Notes: generated by a model not told the origin, from the letters alone. A stretch of DNA of 64,000 nt from Candidatus Viadribacter manganicus (GCF_001679665.1 NZ_CP013244.1:1178001-1242000); one strand, 5' to 3'. Positions 50,211 to 60,070 are shown, counted from the stretch's first letter. Numbers and translations are program-made.

Positions 50211-52870
50211 GTTTCGGGCCGTTCTTGTTTGCCGCGCCCGGCGCATTGTTGGCATTGCTGGCTCTGCCGGTGCTGTTCTTCATTATGCGCGCGACACCGC
50301 CGCCGCCGCAGCGCGAACAGTTTCCACCCGCCCGCTTGCTCAAGGGCTTACGCACGGACGATCAGAGCCGTGAGCGCGCGCCGTGGTGGCTGGTATTGTT
50401 CAGAATGCTAGCGGCGGCGGTGCTCATCCTGGCGTTCGCGCGACCGAGCCTTGCCCCACAGCCAAGCGACAGTCCGCTCGGCGGGCGGACGTTGATCGTC
50501 ATCGACGATGGCTGGACCTCTGCGCCGGCATGGAGCGAAGTCCGCAACGCCGCAAACGCGGCGATCACCCAAGCCGAGCGCGCGCGCGCGCCGATCTTCA
50601 TACTGCAAACGGCGCCAAGTACGCGGCCGCGCGACCCGGGTGAAGCGCTGACGGCGGCAGATGCAAAGTCACGCGTGCAGCGACTGGAACCGCAACCGTG
50701 GCGGCCGGATCGCGCGGACGCAGCAACGCGGCTCGCACGCACCGAAGGCAATTTCGATCGCATCGTCTGGATCACCGATGGCTTGAATGACGCCGGCGCC
50801 GAGGCGCTGGCGGCGGAACTACAGCGGCGCGGACCGGTGACGGCGCGTGTGCCGGCGCTGACGGCGCGCGCAATCATGTCGGGCTCGGTGACGCCCCAAG
50901 GCGTCTTGGTGGAGGTGCGGCGCGCCTCGAACGGCTCGAGTGTTGGCGCGGTCACGGCAGAAACAGCTGAAGGACGCTCGCTCGGCGCGGCGCAGTTGCA
51001 ATTTCAAGCCGATGCGCTGACCGCTTCGGCGCGGATTGAGTTGCCGCCCGAGATCGCCGCGCGCGCCGCACGCGTGCGCATCGTCGGCGAACAGAGCGCC
51101 GGCGCGGTGCGCTTGTTGCCGGCGGGTGCGGGCCGGCCGTTTGTTGGATTGGTTGATCCCGGCGGCGCTGGGCAGCCCCTGCTTTCGGAACTCTTCTACG
51201 TCGATCGCGCGCTGGCGCCGTATGCAAGCTTGTCGCGAGGCGCCATTTCGCAACTCATCGACGCCCGCGCGCAGGCGCTGATCCTGCCCGACGCCGGACG
51301 CATCGCGCCGACAGACAGCGCAGCATTGCAGCGTTGGCTGGAGAATGGCGGACTACTGGTGAGGTTCGCCGGACCACGGCTTGCGAACGATGCCGATGAG
51401 TTCGTGCCGGTGCGATTGCGCCCAGGCTCACGCACGCTTGGCAGCGCACTCGCGTGGGAGACGCCGCTTGCCATCGGCGCCTTCCCGGCGGACTCGCCCT
51501 ATGCGGGGATCGCGCCGCCGGTGGACGTGCAGGTGCGGCGACAAGTTCTGGCCGAGCCCGCGTCACTCGAAGAAGCGCGCGTGTGGGCGACACTTTCGGA
51601 CAATTCGCCTTTGGTGACCGCGCAGGCGCGAGGGCGTGGCCTGATCGTGCTCTTTCATGTGAGCGCCACCCCGGAATGGTCTGACATGCCGCTCTCGGGA
51701 TTATTCGTTGAAGTGTTGCGGCGCACGCTGGCGTTCGCGGCGCGCGCGGATGGCGCGGGCGAGCGCGAGATTTCCGGCGGGCCGTTCGTCGCGCAACGTC
51801 TCCTTGATGGCTATGGCGCGCTCGCGCCGGCGCCGGCGGACATGCAGCCGATTGCGCCGGAAGCGTTCGCAATCGCCCAGCCCTCACCCGCCACGCCGCC
51901 GGGCTTGTACGAGCGGGCGGGAGTGTCGGCGTCGATCGATGCGATGCGGCCCGATGAATCGTTGCAGCCTCTGCAATTGCCGAGTGGCGTCTCGCGCGCG
52001 GGCTTGGGCGCAGTGATCGAACGACCGTTGGCCGGTTGGCTGTTCGGCTTGGCTGGATTGATGCTGGCGATCGATTTGCTGATTGCGCTCCTGCTCATCG
52101 GCAAACTGCCGCGTTTGCCGCGCCCGCGCGCAAGCGCGGCCTCGCTCGTGCTGGCGGCTCTGATGGCGTTTGGCGGCGATGCACACGCCCAGAATGCAAA
52201 TGACCCGACGCAGACATTGCGGCTCGCTTACGTACGAACGGGCGATTCACGGATCGATCGCGCATCTGAGCAGGGCTTGCGGGCGCTCTCGGATATCTTG
52301 ACGCAGCGTACGTCAGTTGAACCGGGCCCGCCCATGGCGCTCGATCTCGCGCGCGATGATCTCTCGGCCTATCCGTTCATCTATTGGCCGGCGCCGCCGA
52401 CGCCGCGACGGTTGTCGGACGCTGCACTGACCAACGTCGATCGCTATCTGGCGATTGGCGGCTTGCTTCTGGTCGACACACGCGATTCCGGGGCGCAGCA
52501 GCGCGGACGGCCGGCGCAGACGATGCTGTCTGGACTGGATGTGCCCCCGCTCGAAGCCGTCAATGCCGAACATGTGCTGACGCGCGCGTTCTATTTGCTG
52601 CGCAGCTTCCCTGGACGCTCGCAGTCCACGCAACTGTGGGCCGAAAGTGCTTCAGCGGCGTCATCGCGCGACGGTGTTGCGGCGATCTTCATTGGCGATG
52701 GCGACTGGGCAAGCGCGTGGTCGGGTCAAGCCGGCGTCAGTGACCGCCAGCGCGAACTCTCGCTACGGTTCGGCGTCAATCTCGTCATGGTGGCGCTGAC
52801 TGGCAATTACAAAGCCGATCAAGTGCATGTACCGGCGCTGCTCGAGCGCATGAGCGAAGATCGCCGATGA
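50207..52870 (+). CDS. BatA-like membrane protein with C-terminal DUF4159 domain
   Basis: 887 residues, TTG start overlapping DUF58. Two N-terminal membrane helices (about 7-27, 60-78) form the aerotolerance-regulator N-terminal module. A VWA-like domain follows from about 94 (Val-Ile-Asp-Asp-Gly-Trp-Thr; DxSxS lost). Further membrane helices lie near 606-632, then a signal-like Ala-rich segment. The DUF4159 domain covers about 660-885 (Leu-Arg-Leu-Ala-Tyr-Val-Arg-Thr-Gly-Asp). Large periplasmic part. Probably works with MoxR and the next protein in envelope stress or maturation. Confidence 0.9.
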   Translation: MSFGPFLFAAPGALLALLALPVLFFIMRATPPPPQREQFPPARLLKGLRTDDQSRERAPWWLVLFRMLAAAVLILAFARPSLAPQPSDSPLGGRTLIVIDDGWTSAPAWSEVRNAANAAITQAERARAPIFILQTAPSTRPRDPGEALTAADAKSRVQRLEPQPWRPDRADAATRLARTEGNFDRIVWITDGLNDAGAEALAAELQRRGPVTARVPALTARAIMSGSVTPQGVLVEVRRASNGSSVGAVTAETAEGRSLGAAQLQFQADALTASARIELPPEIAARAARVRIVGEQSAGAVRLLPAGAGRPFVGLVDPGGAGQPLLSELFYVDRALAPYASLSRGAISQLIDARAQALILPDAGRIAPTDSAALQRWLENGGLLVRFAGPRLANDADEFVPVRLRPGSRTLGSALAWETPLAIGAFPADSPYAGIAPPVDVQVRRQVLAEPASLEEARVWATLSDNSPLVTAQARGRGLIVLFHVSATPEWSDMPLSGLFVEVLRRTLAFAARADGAGEREISGGPFVAQRLLDGYGALAPAPADMQPIAPEAFAIAQPSPATPPGLYERAGVSASIDAMRPDESLQPLQLPSGVSRAGLGAVIERPLAGWLFGLAGLMLAIDLLIALLLIGKLPRLPRPRASAASLVLAALMAFGGDAHAQNANDPTQTLRLAYVRTGDSRIDRASEQGLRALSDILTQRTSVEPGPPMALDLARDDLSAYPFIYWPAPPTPRRLSDAALTNVDRYLAIGGLLLVDTRDSGAQQRGRPAQTMLSGLDVPPLEAVNAEHVLTRAFYLLRSFPGRSQSTQLWAESASAASSRDGVAAIFIGDGDWASAWSGQAGVSDRQRELSLRFGVNLVMVALTGNYKADQVHVPALLERMSEDRR

Positions 52871-54912
52871 TTGCTGGGGCGCGCATTGGTTTTGATCCGG
52901 CGCTGCCGTGGAGCGCCATGATCGCGCTCTGCGTGATCGGCGCCATTGCGCTTGGGATTTACGTTTGGCGCGGCGGCGGCGCGCCGGTCTCGCGCGGGCT
53001 CGGCTTAGCGTTTTTGTTTCTTGGGCTGATGCAGCCACAATGGGTGCGCGAGACGCGTGAACCGGCCGACGATGTAGCGCTGATCGTCGTCGATCAGAGC
53101 GAGAGCTTGGCGTTGTCCGGGCGGCGCGAGGCAGCGCGCGCGGCAGGCGATGCGATGGCCCAGCGGCTTTCGCAAGAACAAGGGCTGGACGTACGCGTGC
53201 GCGAAACGCGCGGCGGGCCTGATGGCACCATAGTTACCGGCGTGATCGAAGATGCGCTGAGCGATGTCGCGCGCGATCGCATTGGCGGCGTGATCGTCAT
53301 CACCGACGGACAGGCCGCAGATCCACCGGATGAACCTGGCCGCCTGCGCGAACTGGGACCGGCGCATGTCCTGATCGTCGGAGATCCAGAACGCGGCGAC
53401 CGGCGCCTTGAACTCATCTCGGCGCCGACGTTCGGGATTGTAGGCGAGCCGATGCGGGTCACTGGGCGGGTGATCGATGCGAGCGGCAACGCGCCCGTTG
53501 CGGTGACTGTCAGCATCGACGGCCAGCGCGCGGTGAGCACGACGGTGCGCGCGAACACGGAGTTCAGCGTCGATCTCCGGTTGGCGCATCGTGGCCGCAA
53601 CATGGTGATCGTGGAAGCGGCGGAAGGCCCCCAAGAGATCACGCTCTCAAACAATCGCGCCGCGTTCGCCGCCAATGGCGTGCGCGACCGGCTGCGTGTC
53701 CTGCTGATTACCGGCGAGCCGCACGCAGGCGCGCGAGTATGGCGCAATTTGCTGAAGTCAGATCCAGCCGTTGATCTGGTTCACTTTTCGATCTTGCGTC
53801 CGCCGGACAAACAAGACTTCACGCCCCTGCACGAACTCGCACTCATTCCTTTCCCGACGGAAGAATTGTTCGAGCGACGTCTGGATGAGTTCGACCTCAT
53901 CATCTTTGATCGCGCCCCACAGCGCGGCATTTTGCAGGCGTATTATTTCTCGTCGATCGCGCGGCGGATCGAAGAAGGCGGGGCGTTGCTCATCACGGCC
54001 GGCGATCAAGAAGCTGGACCGGACGGGCTCTACCGCACCGCGCTTGCGGGAATTTTGCCGTCGCAACCGACGGGGCAGATCATCTCGCGCCCTTATCGGC
54101 CAACACCGACAACGCTTGGGCGGCGCCATCCGGTTGTGCGCGGCCTGCCCGCACCAGAGCGCTGGGGACGGTGGACGCGTGAGATAGATGCGCGTGCAAC
54201 CGGCGGCCAAACGGTGCTTTCCGGCGCTGACGGCAGGCCGTTGCTTGTGCTCGATCGCGCGGGCCGAGGGCGTGTCGCGCAATTGTGGTCGGATCAACCG
54301 TGGCTTTGGGCGCGCGGTTACGACGGGGGCGGACCGCATGGTGAGTTGTTGCGCAGGCTCGCACACTGGCTGATGCAAGAACCCGAGCTTGAAGACGATA
54401 GCCTTACGCTCGATCCAGGCCCGCGCGGCCTCGAGATCGAAAGATCGACACTCGCCAATGCACCAGGCCCTGTCGAAATCATCTCACCGAGCGGACAAGG
54501 CTCTGAAGCAGGCTTGGATGAGACTGCGCCGGGCCTCTATCACGGCGCCGTGCCGGCGACGGAGCAAGGACTTTACGAAGCGCGCAGCGGCGATCTGCGC
54601 GCGTTCGCTGCAGTTGGCCCGCTCAATCCGCGCGAAGCTGGCGCGCTTGGCGCCAACCCCGAAATCCTGCGTCCGTTGGCAAACGCAACGGGCGGCAGCG
54701 TCTTCATGACCGGCGAAGAGGGACGCCGTTTGCCTGAGATCCGCCGCATCGAACGCGGCGCGCGCGCGCAAGGCGGCGACTGGATCGGCATTGAGCACAA
54801 CGGCGCGTACACTGTCCGCGCGGCAGTTGCTTCCCCGCTTGGGCCTGGCTGGCTTTGGGCGCTGTTCGCACTTGCGCTGCTGATCTGGGGCTGGCGCCGC
54901 GAGAGCGTCTAA
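52867..54912 (+). CDS. membrane VWA-type protein of the MoxR cluster
   Basis: 681 residues; ATGA overlap with the upstream gene. Two N-terminal helices (about 17-35, 42-58) and one C-terminal helix (about 655-675). The soluble part has a near-complete MIDAS pattern: Asp76-Gln-Ser78-Glu-Ser80 and Ile-Thr-Asp-Gly-Gln at about 145-149, then an amidotransferase-like fold around 230-480. A VWA metal site is preserved here but not in the two upstream proteins, so this is the likely MoxR substrate. The last bases overlap the convergent GNAT gene. Confidence 0.82.
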   Translation: MIAGARIGFDPALPWSAMIALCVIGAIALGIYVWRGGGAPVSRGLGLAFLFLGLMQPQWVRETREPADDVALIVVDQSESLALSGRREAARAAGDAMAQRLSQEQGLDVRVRETRGGPDGTIVTGVIEDALSDVARDRIGGVIVITDGQAADPPDEPGRLRELGPAHVLIVGDPERGDRRLELISAPTFGIVGEPMRVTGRVIDASGNAPVAVTVSIDGQRAVSTTVRANTEFSVDLRLAHRGRNMVIVEAAEGPQEITLSNNRAAFAANGVRDRLRVLLITGEPHAGARVWRNLLKSDPAVDLVHFSILRPPDKQDFTPLHELALIPFPTEELFERRLDEFDLIIFDRAPQRGILQAYYFSSIARRIEEGGALLITAGDQEAGPDGLYRTALAGILPSQPTGQIISRPYRPTPTTLGRRHPVVRGLPAPERWGRWTREIDARATGGQTVLSGADGRPLLVLDRAGRGRVAQLWSDQPWLWARGYDGGGPHGELLRRLAHWLMQEPELEDDSLTLDPGPRGLEIERSTLANAPGPVEIISPSGQGSEAGLDETAPGLYHGAVPATEQGLYEARSGDLRAFAAVGPLNPREAGALGANPEILRPLANATGGSVFMTGEEGRRLPEIRRIERGARAQGGDWIGIEHNGAYTVRAAVASPLGPGWLWALFALALLIWGWRRESV

Positions 54913-55406
54913 CGCTTTGGCGCGCGGAGTTCGCCGTGCACTTTGTCGAGCCCGCCGGGACGAAGCTCAACCCAAAGCAAACGCGCAGGATCAACAGGCC
55001 CCGGCAGCGAAACGCGTCCCGCCGGAACGACGGTGAACCCCGCCGGACGAAAGAAGCGTTCGGCGCCGACGAGGACAACGCCGGCGCCCCCGCTCGCGCG
55101 GCAAGCCGCGACAGCGTCACGCACCAGCGCAAAACCAACGCCAGCAGATTGCTCGGACGGATCAACGGCAAGCGGGCCAAGAAAGAACACGGGCTCGCCG
55201 GCTTCGACGCGCCAGATGCGGCACACGCCAACGACTTCGCCCTCGCCGTTCAGGGCAATGCGCGTCAGCGCGTGCTCGAGGACCGCGCCAGCCTCACGCA
55301 CGCGTTCGCTCGTCTTGGCGTAGCGGCCAGGGCCGAAGGCGCGGCTGAGCACACGCTCAATCGCGTCGGCATATTCCGGCTTCTCGGCAATCAGTGTGTG
55401 GGACAT
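54909..55406 (-). CDS. GNAT family N-acetyltransferase
   Basis: 165 residues. The GNAT core shows Gly-Glu-Val-Val-Gly-Val-Cys-Arg-Ile-Trp, Leu-Gly-Pro-Leu-Ala-Val-Asp-Pro, then Gln-Ser-Ala-Gly-Val-Gly-Phe-Ala-Leu for acetyl-CoA binding, and Phe-Phe-Arg-Pro-Ala-Gly-Phe. Resembles the YhbS-like group. ATG at 55406 chosen over upstream in-frame starts. Divergent from the MFS gene. Confidence 0.88.
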   Translation of the reverse strand: MSHTLIAEKPEYADAIERVLSRAFGPGRYAKTSERVREAGAVLEHALTRIALNGEGEVVGVCRIWRVEAGEPVFFLGPLAVDPSEQSAGVGFALVRDAVAACRASGGAGVVLVGAERFFRPAGFTVVPAGRVSLPGPVDPARLLWVELRPGGLDKVHGELRAPKR

Positions 55407-55499
55407 TGAGGCGCCGCGCTTAGGGCGGTGCGGGCACAGCGTCAATCGCGCCCACTTCATATTGCGCGATGCGAAGCCTCGGCGCATGGTCCCGGCCCC

Positions 55500-56789
55500 T
55501 TGGCGTCCCTCAAAATCCCCTCATTCGACATTTTCCGCCACCAACCGTTCGCCCAATTCTGGGTCGGGCGCTGGTGCGCGACGCTCGCAATCCAGATGCA
55601 GACCACCGCCATGTTCTGGCAGGTCTATGACAGCGCGCGCGAGCATGGACAGAACATCGCCGAAGCCTCGTTCACGCTCGGGCTTGTGGGGCTTGCGCAG
55701 TTCTTGCCGCTGCTTGGGCTCTCTTTGTTTGGCGGCCAAGCAGCTGACCGCTATGACCGGCGCCTCATCTTGTTTGCCTGCGTTGCGTTCAAGTCTGTGA
55801 TCGCTTTGTCGCTGGCGTTTGCATCCCAGCTTGGACCGGAGATCGTGATACCGGCTGTGTTCACCGCGGCAATTGCCGCGGGCGCGACCAATGCGTTCTT
55901 GCCGCCTGCCGCGAGCGCGTTGTTGCCGATGTTGCTGCCGCGCGAAGAATTGCCTCAAGGCATTGCGTGGTCTTCGCTGGCGTTTCAATCGGCGCTGATC
56001 GTGGGTCCAGCGATTGGCGGCGTGATCTATGGCTTTGGCGCGACCGTTCCTTACATAAGCGCATTTGCGCTGCTGGCGCTTTCGGCGTGGCTAATGTTCA
56101 GCCTGAAGACACCCAAGCAGGCGCCGGTGAAAGATGCGCGCACCGTCGGCATGATTGTCGAAGGATTGCGGTACGTGTGGAGCAACAAGATCGTTCTGGG
56201 CGCGATCTCGCTTGATCTTGTCGTGGTGTTGCTTGCGGGCGCGGCGGCGCTGCTTCCAGTTTTTGCGCGCGATATTCTCCATGCCGGCCCGAGCGAGCTT
56301 GGCATTTTGCGTTCCGCCATGGGCGTGGGCGCGGCAACCGTCGCACTTTGGCTTGCGGTCAATCCACTGCGGCGGCGCGTTGGGTTGTGGATGTTCGGTT
56401 CTACCATCGTGTTCGGCTTAGCCACGATCGTGTTCGCACAATCGACGGCGCTTTGGCTTACAGCGGTCGCGCTCGCCATCGCGGGCGGCGTCGATATGAT
56501 TTCGGTCTATGTGCGTTCGAGCCTCATTCAGCTCGCAACGCCGGATGCGATGCGTGGACGCGTCGCGGCGGTGAGCTTCGTTTTCATCTCAGCCTCGAAC
56601 GAACTCGGCGACTTCGAAGCAGGATTGATGGCGCGAATTTTCGGTCCGATCAGCGCGGTCACCATCGGCGGCGTCGCGGCTGTGGTCGCGTCAGCGTTCT
56701 GGATGCGTCTGTTTCCGGCGCTCGCCAAAGCGGACGGCTTTGAGCCGATCATGCCTGACGAGGACAAACCGAAACTGGCCGCGAGCTAA
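55500..56789 (+). CDS. MFS transporter, enterobactin-exporter (EntS)-like
   Basis: 429 residues from TTG at 55500 (GTG at 55428 would add 24, unlikely to be real protein). Twelve membrane helices. The loop between helices 2 and 3 has Gly-Gly-Gln-Ala-Ala-Asp-Arg-Tyr-Asp-Arg-Arg, an MFS signature. Layout (Arg-His-Gln-Pro-Phe-Ala-Gln-Phe-Trp near the start) matches the MFS_3 subgroup. Substrate unknown; no siderophore genes nearby. Start is uncertain. Confidence 0.85.
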   Translation: MASLKIPSFDIFRHQPFAQFWVGRWCATLAIQMQTTAMFWQVYDSAREHGQNIAEASFTLGLVGLAQFLPLLGLSLFGGQAADRYDRRLILFACVAFKSVIALSLAFASQLGPEIVIPAVFTAAIAAGATNAFLPPAASALLPMLLPREELPQGIAWSSLAFQSALIVGPAIGGVIYGFGATVPYISAFALLALSAWLMFSLKTPKQAPVKDARTVGMIVEGLRYVWSNKIVLGAISLDLVVVLLAGAAALLPVFARDILHAGPSELGILRSAMGVGAATVALWLAVNPLRRRVGLWMFGSTIVFGLATIVFAQSTALWLTAVALAIAGGVDMISVYVRSSLIQLATPDAMRGRVAAVSFVFISASNELGDFEAGLMARIFGPISAVTIGGVAAVVASAFWMRLFPALAKADGFEPIMPDEDKPKLAAS

Positions 56790-57181
56790 AGCGGCGCAAA
56801 GACGCTCATTGCGCAAAAATAGCCCACGATCAGCGCGCCGATCGCCATGCCCCAGCCGGGTCGATCCGGGTTTTTGCGATCGAACGACCAGCCAAGAATG
56901 ATAACGCCGCAGATCAGCAGAATAAATCCCAGCAACACGCGAAACGCCAATGCGCCAACGGCGTCGAGCCAGCCGCCCTGCGCGTCCAACCAAAGATCGA
57001 CGCGGTCGAGATCAAAGCCGAAGGCCATCAGCACCAGGCCGACGATGCCGAACACCATGACAAGGAACATGAGGCTGCCGGCGAGCTTGCTCCCGGTGCG
57101 CACTTCGGCCAACGGCGAGATGCGCCAGAAATTGGCCGAGCGCCAAAGCTGGCCGAAGAATGATCCAATGGCGTTGAGCAT
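56786..57181 (-). CDS. membrane protein of unknown function
   Basis: 131 residues from ATG at 57181. Three hydrophobic segments (about 37-58, 75-97, 108-128). Between them is an Asp-Leu-Asp-Arg-Val-Asp-Leu-Trp amphipathic stretch. Convergent with, and overlapping by 4 bases, the MFS gene. No family recognised. Confidence 0.55.
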   Translation of the reverse strand: MLNAIGSFFGQLWRSANFWRISPLAEVRTGSKLAGSLMFLVMVFGIVGLVLMAFGFDLDRVDLWLDAQGGWLDAVGALAFRVLLGFILLICGVIILGWSFDRKNPDRPGWGMAIGALIVGYFCAMSVFAPL

Positions 57182-57275
57182 GGTGTGAGTTTGGCGCACG
57201 CCGCCGCCGCAGCGTCAAGCAGAAGCGCTGGATGCGAGCGCAGGCGCGCGCTAAGTCAAACGCTCGGAGGAAGAC

Positions 57276-58193
57276 ATGGGCGTGTTGAGCGGAAAAGTCG
57301 TTGTCGTCACTGGCGCCGGAAACGGCATCGGTAAGGAATGCGCACTGCTGGCGGGCCGCGAAGGCGCCAGCGTTGTCGTCAACGATCTTGGCGGCGGCTT
57401 GAAGGGCCAAGATGCCGGCTCGGCTGGACCGGCTGAAGAAGTGGCGAAACAAATCCGCGCCGCTGGCGGCAAAGCGGTTTCGAACTCAGACAGCGTCTCG
57501 GACTACGACGCGGTCGCTGCAATGTTCGAGCAAGCCAAGAAGGAATTTGGCGGGCTTCACGCGGTGATCAATCCAGCCGGCATTCTGCGTGACGGCATGT
57601 TCCACAAGATGCCCCCGGAAGATTGGAAGGCGGTGATCGATGTGCACCTGCATGGCGCCTTCAACGTCACGCGCGCTTCGATCGAGCATTTCCGCGATCA
57701 GCAAGACGGCGCCTACGTCCTCTTCACCTCGACGTCTGGCCTCATCGGCAATATCGGGCAGGCGAACTACGCGGCGGCGAAGCTTGGCGTCATGGGGCTC
57801 TCACGCATTGTAGCGATGGAAGGTCTCGCCAAGAATGTGCGCTCCAACATCATTGCACCGTTCGCTTGGACTCGGATGATTGCGTCGATCCCGGTGAAGG
57901 ACGAAGCGAGCGCGGCGCGCGTTGAGCGGATGAAGAACGGCATGCGCGCAGATCAAGTAGCGCAGCTTGCGGTGGCGCTGTGCGCCGATGGCGCGAAGGA
58001 TACGACCGGACAAATCTTCGCCGTTCGCGGCAATGAAGTCTTCCTGTTCAACCAGCCCCGCCCTGTCCGTACGTTGGGACGCCTCGATGGGTGGACGCCG
58101 CAGACGCTGATCGAGCAAGCGCTGCCGGCGATGAAGGCGAGCTACACCGATGTCGGCGCCTCGGCTTCTGTGTTTCCGTACGATCCGATTTGA
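57276..58193 (+). CDS. short-chain dehydrogenase, HSD17B4-like
   Basis: 305 residues. NAD-binding Thr-Gly-Ala-Gly-Asn-Gly-Ile-Gly, then Val-Val-Asn-Asp-Leu-Gly-Gly, and catalytic Ser-Thr-Ser-Gly with Tyr-Ala-Ala-Ala-Lys. The Asn-Asp-Leu-Gly-Gly motif and length fit the (3R)-hydroxyacyl-CoA dehydrogenase half of peroxisomal-type multifunctional enzymes, with the hydratase and sterol-carrier domains absent. Likely acts on hydroxyacyl-CoA or a related alcohol. GGAGGA precedes the ATG. Confidence 0.9.
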   Translation: MGVLSGKVVVVTGAGNGIGKECALLAGREGASVVVNDLGGGLKGQDAGSAGPAEEVAKQIRAAGGKAVSNSDSVSDYDAVAAMFEQAKKEFGGLHAVINPAGILRDGMFHKMPPEDWKAVIDVHLHGAFNVTRASIEHFRDQQDGAYVLFTSTSGLIGNIGQANYAAAKLGVMGLSRIVAMEGLAKNVRSNIIAPFAWTRMIASIPVKDEASAARVERMKNGMRADQVAQLAVALCADGAKDTTGQIFAVRGNEVFLFNQPRPVRTLGRLDGWTPQTLIEQALPAMKASYTDVGASASVFPYDPI

Positions 58194-58204
58194 TGGGAAC
58201 GCAG

Positions 58205-58621
58205 ATGCGCGCTGTTTTGATTGCACTCTTCATGCTTGGCGCATGCGCGCAGGCGCCGAACGAACCACCGTCGCCGACGCCTGCCGCGATCCATCTTTCG
58301 GGCACCAAATGGGTGCGCGTCGATGATCTAAACGCCAACCCGCACGGCGCGACGATGGATTTCGAAGCCAATCGGGCGTCGGGCTACACCGGATGCAATC
58401 GCTGGACTTCAGAGGTCACGCAGAACGGCGAGCAATTGCAGTTCGCGATGACGGCCGTCACCGAAATGGCGTGCGGAGCCGAAGTGCAGATGGCGACAGA
58501 ACGTAGCTTCTTGGCGGTGATCGATGCCGCACGCTATGCGCACTACGACCGCGACGCTCTGGTTCTGCTGGATGCCGAGCAAAACGTGATTGCGCGTTTC
58601 GACAGCACGCTGGCGCAATAG
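58205..58621 (+). CDS. META domain lipoprotein (HslJ-like)
   Basis: 138 residues. Signal peptide with lipobox Leu-Gly-Ala-Cys at about 11-14. META domain features: Leu-Ser-Gly-Thr-Lys-Trp, then Ala-Ser-Gly-Tyr-Thr-Gly-Cys-Asn-Arg-Trp, and Glu-Met-Ala-Cys. HslJ is linked to novobiocin tolerance and heat response in E. coli. ATG at 58205 has GGGAA five bases upstream and is preferred over 58193. Confidence 0.85.
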   Translation: MRAVLIALFMLGACAQAPNEPPSPTPAAIHLSGTKWVRVDDLNANPHGATMDFEANRASGYTGCNRWTSEVTQNGEQLQFAMTAVTEMACGAEVQMATERSFLAVIDAARYAHYDRDALVLLDAEQNVIARFDSTLAQ

Positions 58622-58682
58622 TAGTGGCCGTAAAGATGACGGCGGAGCAGGAACGACCCCGCATCCGCCGCATCAGTCCTTA

Positions 58683-59156
58683 TTACGGAGTCGGCGTCGG
58701 CGCGATTTCGACCGTCGGCACTTGGCGTGGGCAGCGATCGGCGCCGCGCTCACCGAGGCAGTGCTCGACAACCGCCTCAGCCGCACCCGGTGCAAACGAA
58801 ACCAGCCACTTCTCGTTCGGATCCATGCGCGTTGCGCTCACCAAAGCGCCGCACTGAACCGTGAAGACAGCGTCGTTCGTATGAGCGGCGTAGATGCTGG
58901 TTGGATCGACGTTGCCCGGCACGTTGATGCGCTCAGTGCCGCGAACGGCCGTGCACGGGGGCGTCAGTTCAGGGTGCGCTTGCTGGTAAGCGGCGAGCTG
59001 CTGATAGGCGAACACCGGCTGCGTTTCCGGGCTCATGGCCTGAACCTGCTCAAACAGACCCTGCGGCGGCGCAGGTTCTTCGGTGGTTGGCGCGGTGGAT
59101 TGACCGCAGGCCGTGAGCAGAAGTGCAGCAGCTGCTGCAAGATACGTACGGATCAT
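58683..59156 (-). CDS. lipoprotein of unknown function
   Basis: 157 residues from ATG at 59156 after a strong AGGGGAGG. Lipobox Leu-Leu-Thr-Ala-Cys at about 13-17. A Pro/Glu/Thr-rich linker follows. The mature part has three cysteines (Pro-Pro-Cys-Thr, Val-Gln-Cys-Gly, Glu-His-Cys-Leu) plus a Cys near the C-terminus that may pair in the periplasm. No recognised family. Confidence 0.7.
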   Translation of the reverse strand: MIRTYLAAAAALLLTACGQSTAPTTEEPAPPQGLFEQVQAMSPETQPVFAYQQLAAYQQAHPELTPPCTAVRGTERINVPGNVDPTSIYAAHTNDAVFTVQCGALVSATRMDPNEKWLVSFAPGAAEAVVEHCLGERGADRCPRQVPTVEIAPTPTP

Positions 59157-59281
59157 AAGGACCTCCCCTTTGCCCGCACTTGCACTCCGCCCCGGCGCTT
59201 TCGTCAAGCTCCAGGTGGTGTCAGGCTTGTGCCTTGAGAAGCAATTGCGACGGCCCACCTAAAGCGGCGAAGAGGTCACCC

Positions 59282-59986
59282 ATGATTGAGAAACGTCCGT
59301 TCGACAGTTTGGGCCGCCACGACGCCGATTGGCTCGCCGCCCGCTACCATTTCAGCTTTTCCGGTTACCACGACCCAAGCCGCGTTCATTGGGGCGCGCT
59401 GCGCGTCTGGAACGACGACACCATCAAGGCCAAGACCGGCTTTCCGCCCCATCCGCACTCAGACATGGAGATCATCACCTATGTCCGCAGCGGCGCGATC
59501 ACGCACCAGGACTCGATGGGCAATAAAGGCCGCACCGAAGCGGGCGATGTTCAGGTGATGAGTGCAGGCTCGGGCGTCACGCACGCGGAGTACAATCTCG
59601 AAGACGAGTCCACGACGCTCTATCAAATCTGGATCGTGCCGAAGGAGCGCGGCGGCAAACCGTATTGGGGCGCGGCCAAGTTTCCGAAGGACGAACGCTC
59701 TGGCGCGCTCGTGACGCTTGCGTCAGGCTTTACGGAAGATCAGCAAGCCGGCGCGCTGCCAATCCGGCAAGACGCGCGTCTGCTCGCGGCAACGCTAAAG
59801 ACCGGCCAAAGCGTTGCCTATCAACTTGGCGAAGGGCGCTTTGCATACATCGCGCTCGCCAAAGGCAAAGCGAAGGTCAACGGCGTCGAACTTGGGCCGC
59901 GAGATGGCGCGGCGATCAAAGATGAAGCAGAGCTTTCCATCGAAGCGGGCGAAGATGCGGAGATTGTTCTCGTCGACGCGCCGTGA
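59282..59986 (+). CDS. pirin family protein
   Basis: 234 residues, bicupin. The N-terminal cupin metal site Pro-Pro-His-Pro-His-Ser-Asp-Met-Glu, then His-Gln-Asp-Ser and Glu-Tyr-Asn as in YhaK/pirin, gives the His, His, His, Glu ligands. Pirins bind iron and some have quercetinase activity. AGAGG precedes the ATG at 59282. A strong terminator follows. Confidence 0.93.
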   Translation: MIEKRPFDSLGRHDADWLAARYHFSFSGYHDPSRVHWGALRVWNDDTIKAKTGFPPHPHSDMEIITYVRSGAITHQDSMGNKGRTEAGDVQVMSAGSGVTHAEYNLEDESTTLYQIWIVPKERGGKPYWGAAKFPKDERSGALVTLASGFTEDQQAGALPIRQDARLLAATLKTGQSVAYQLGEGRFAYIALAKGKAKVNGVELGPRDGAAIKDEAELSIEAGEDAEIVLVDAP

Positions 59987-60036
59987 AGTTGAATTGGGCG
60001 TCAGATTTGTGCGTCCGATTGTGAAATCTTGAGGAT

Positions 60037-60070
60037 CGCCGCCGATTTACTGTCGGCGGCGGTTTTCGTT
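60037..60070 (+). terminator. Rho-independent terminator after pirin
   Basis: CGCCGCCGA (60037-60045) pairs perfectly with TCGGCGGCG (60053-60061), 7-base loop, followed by GTTTTCGTTT. Confidence 0.85.
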
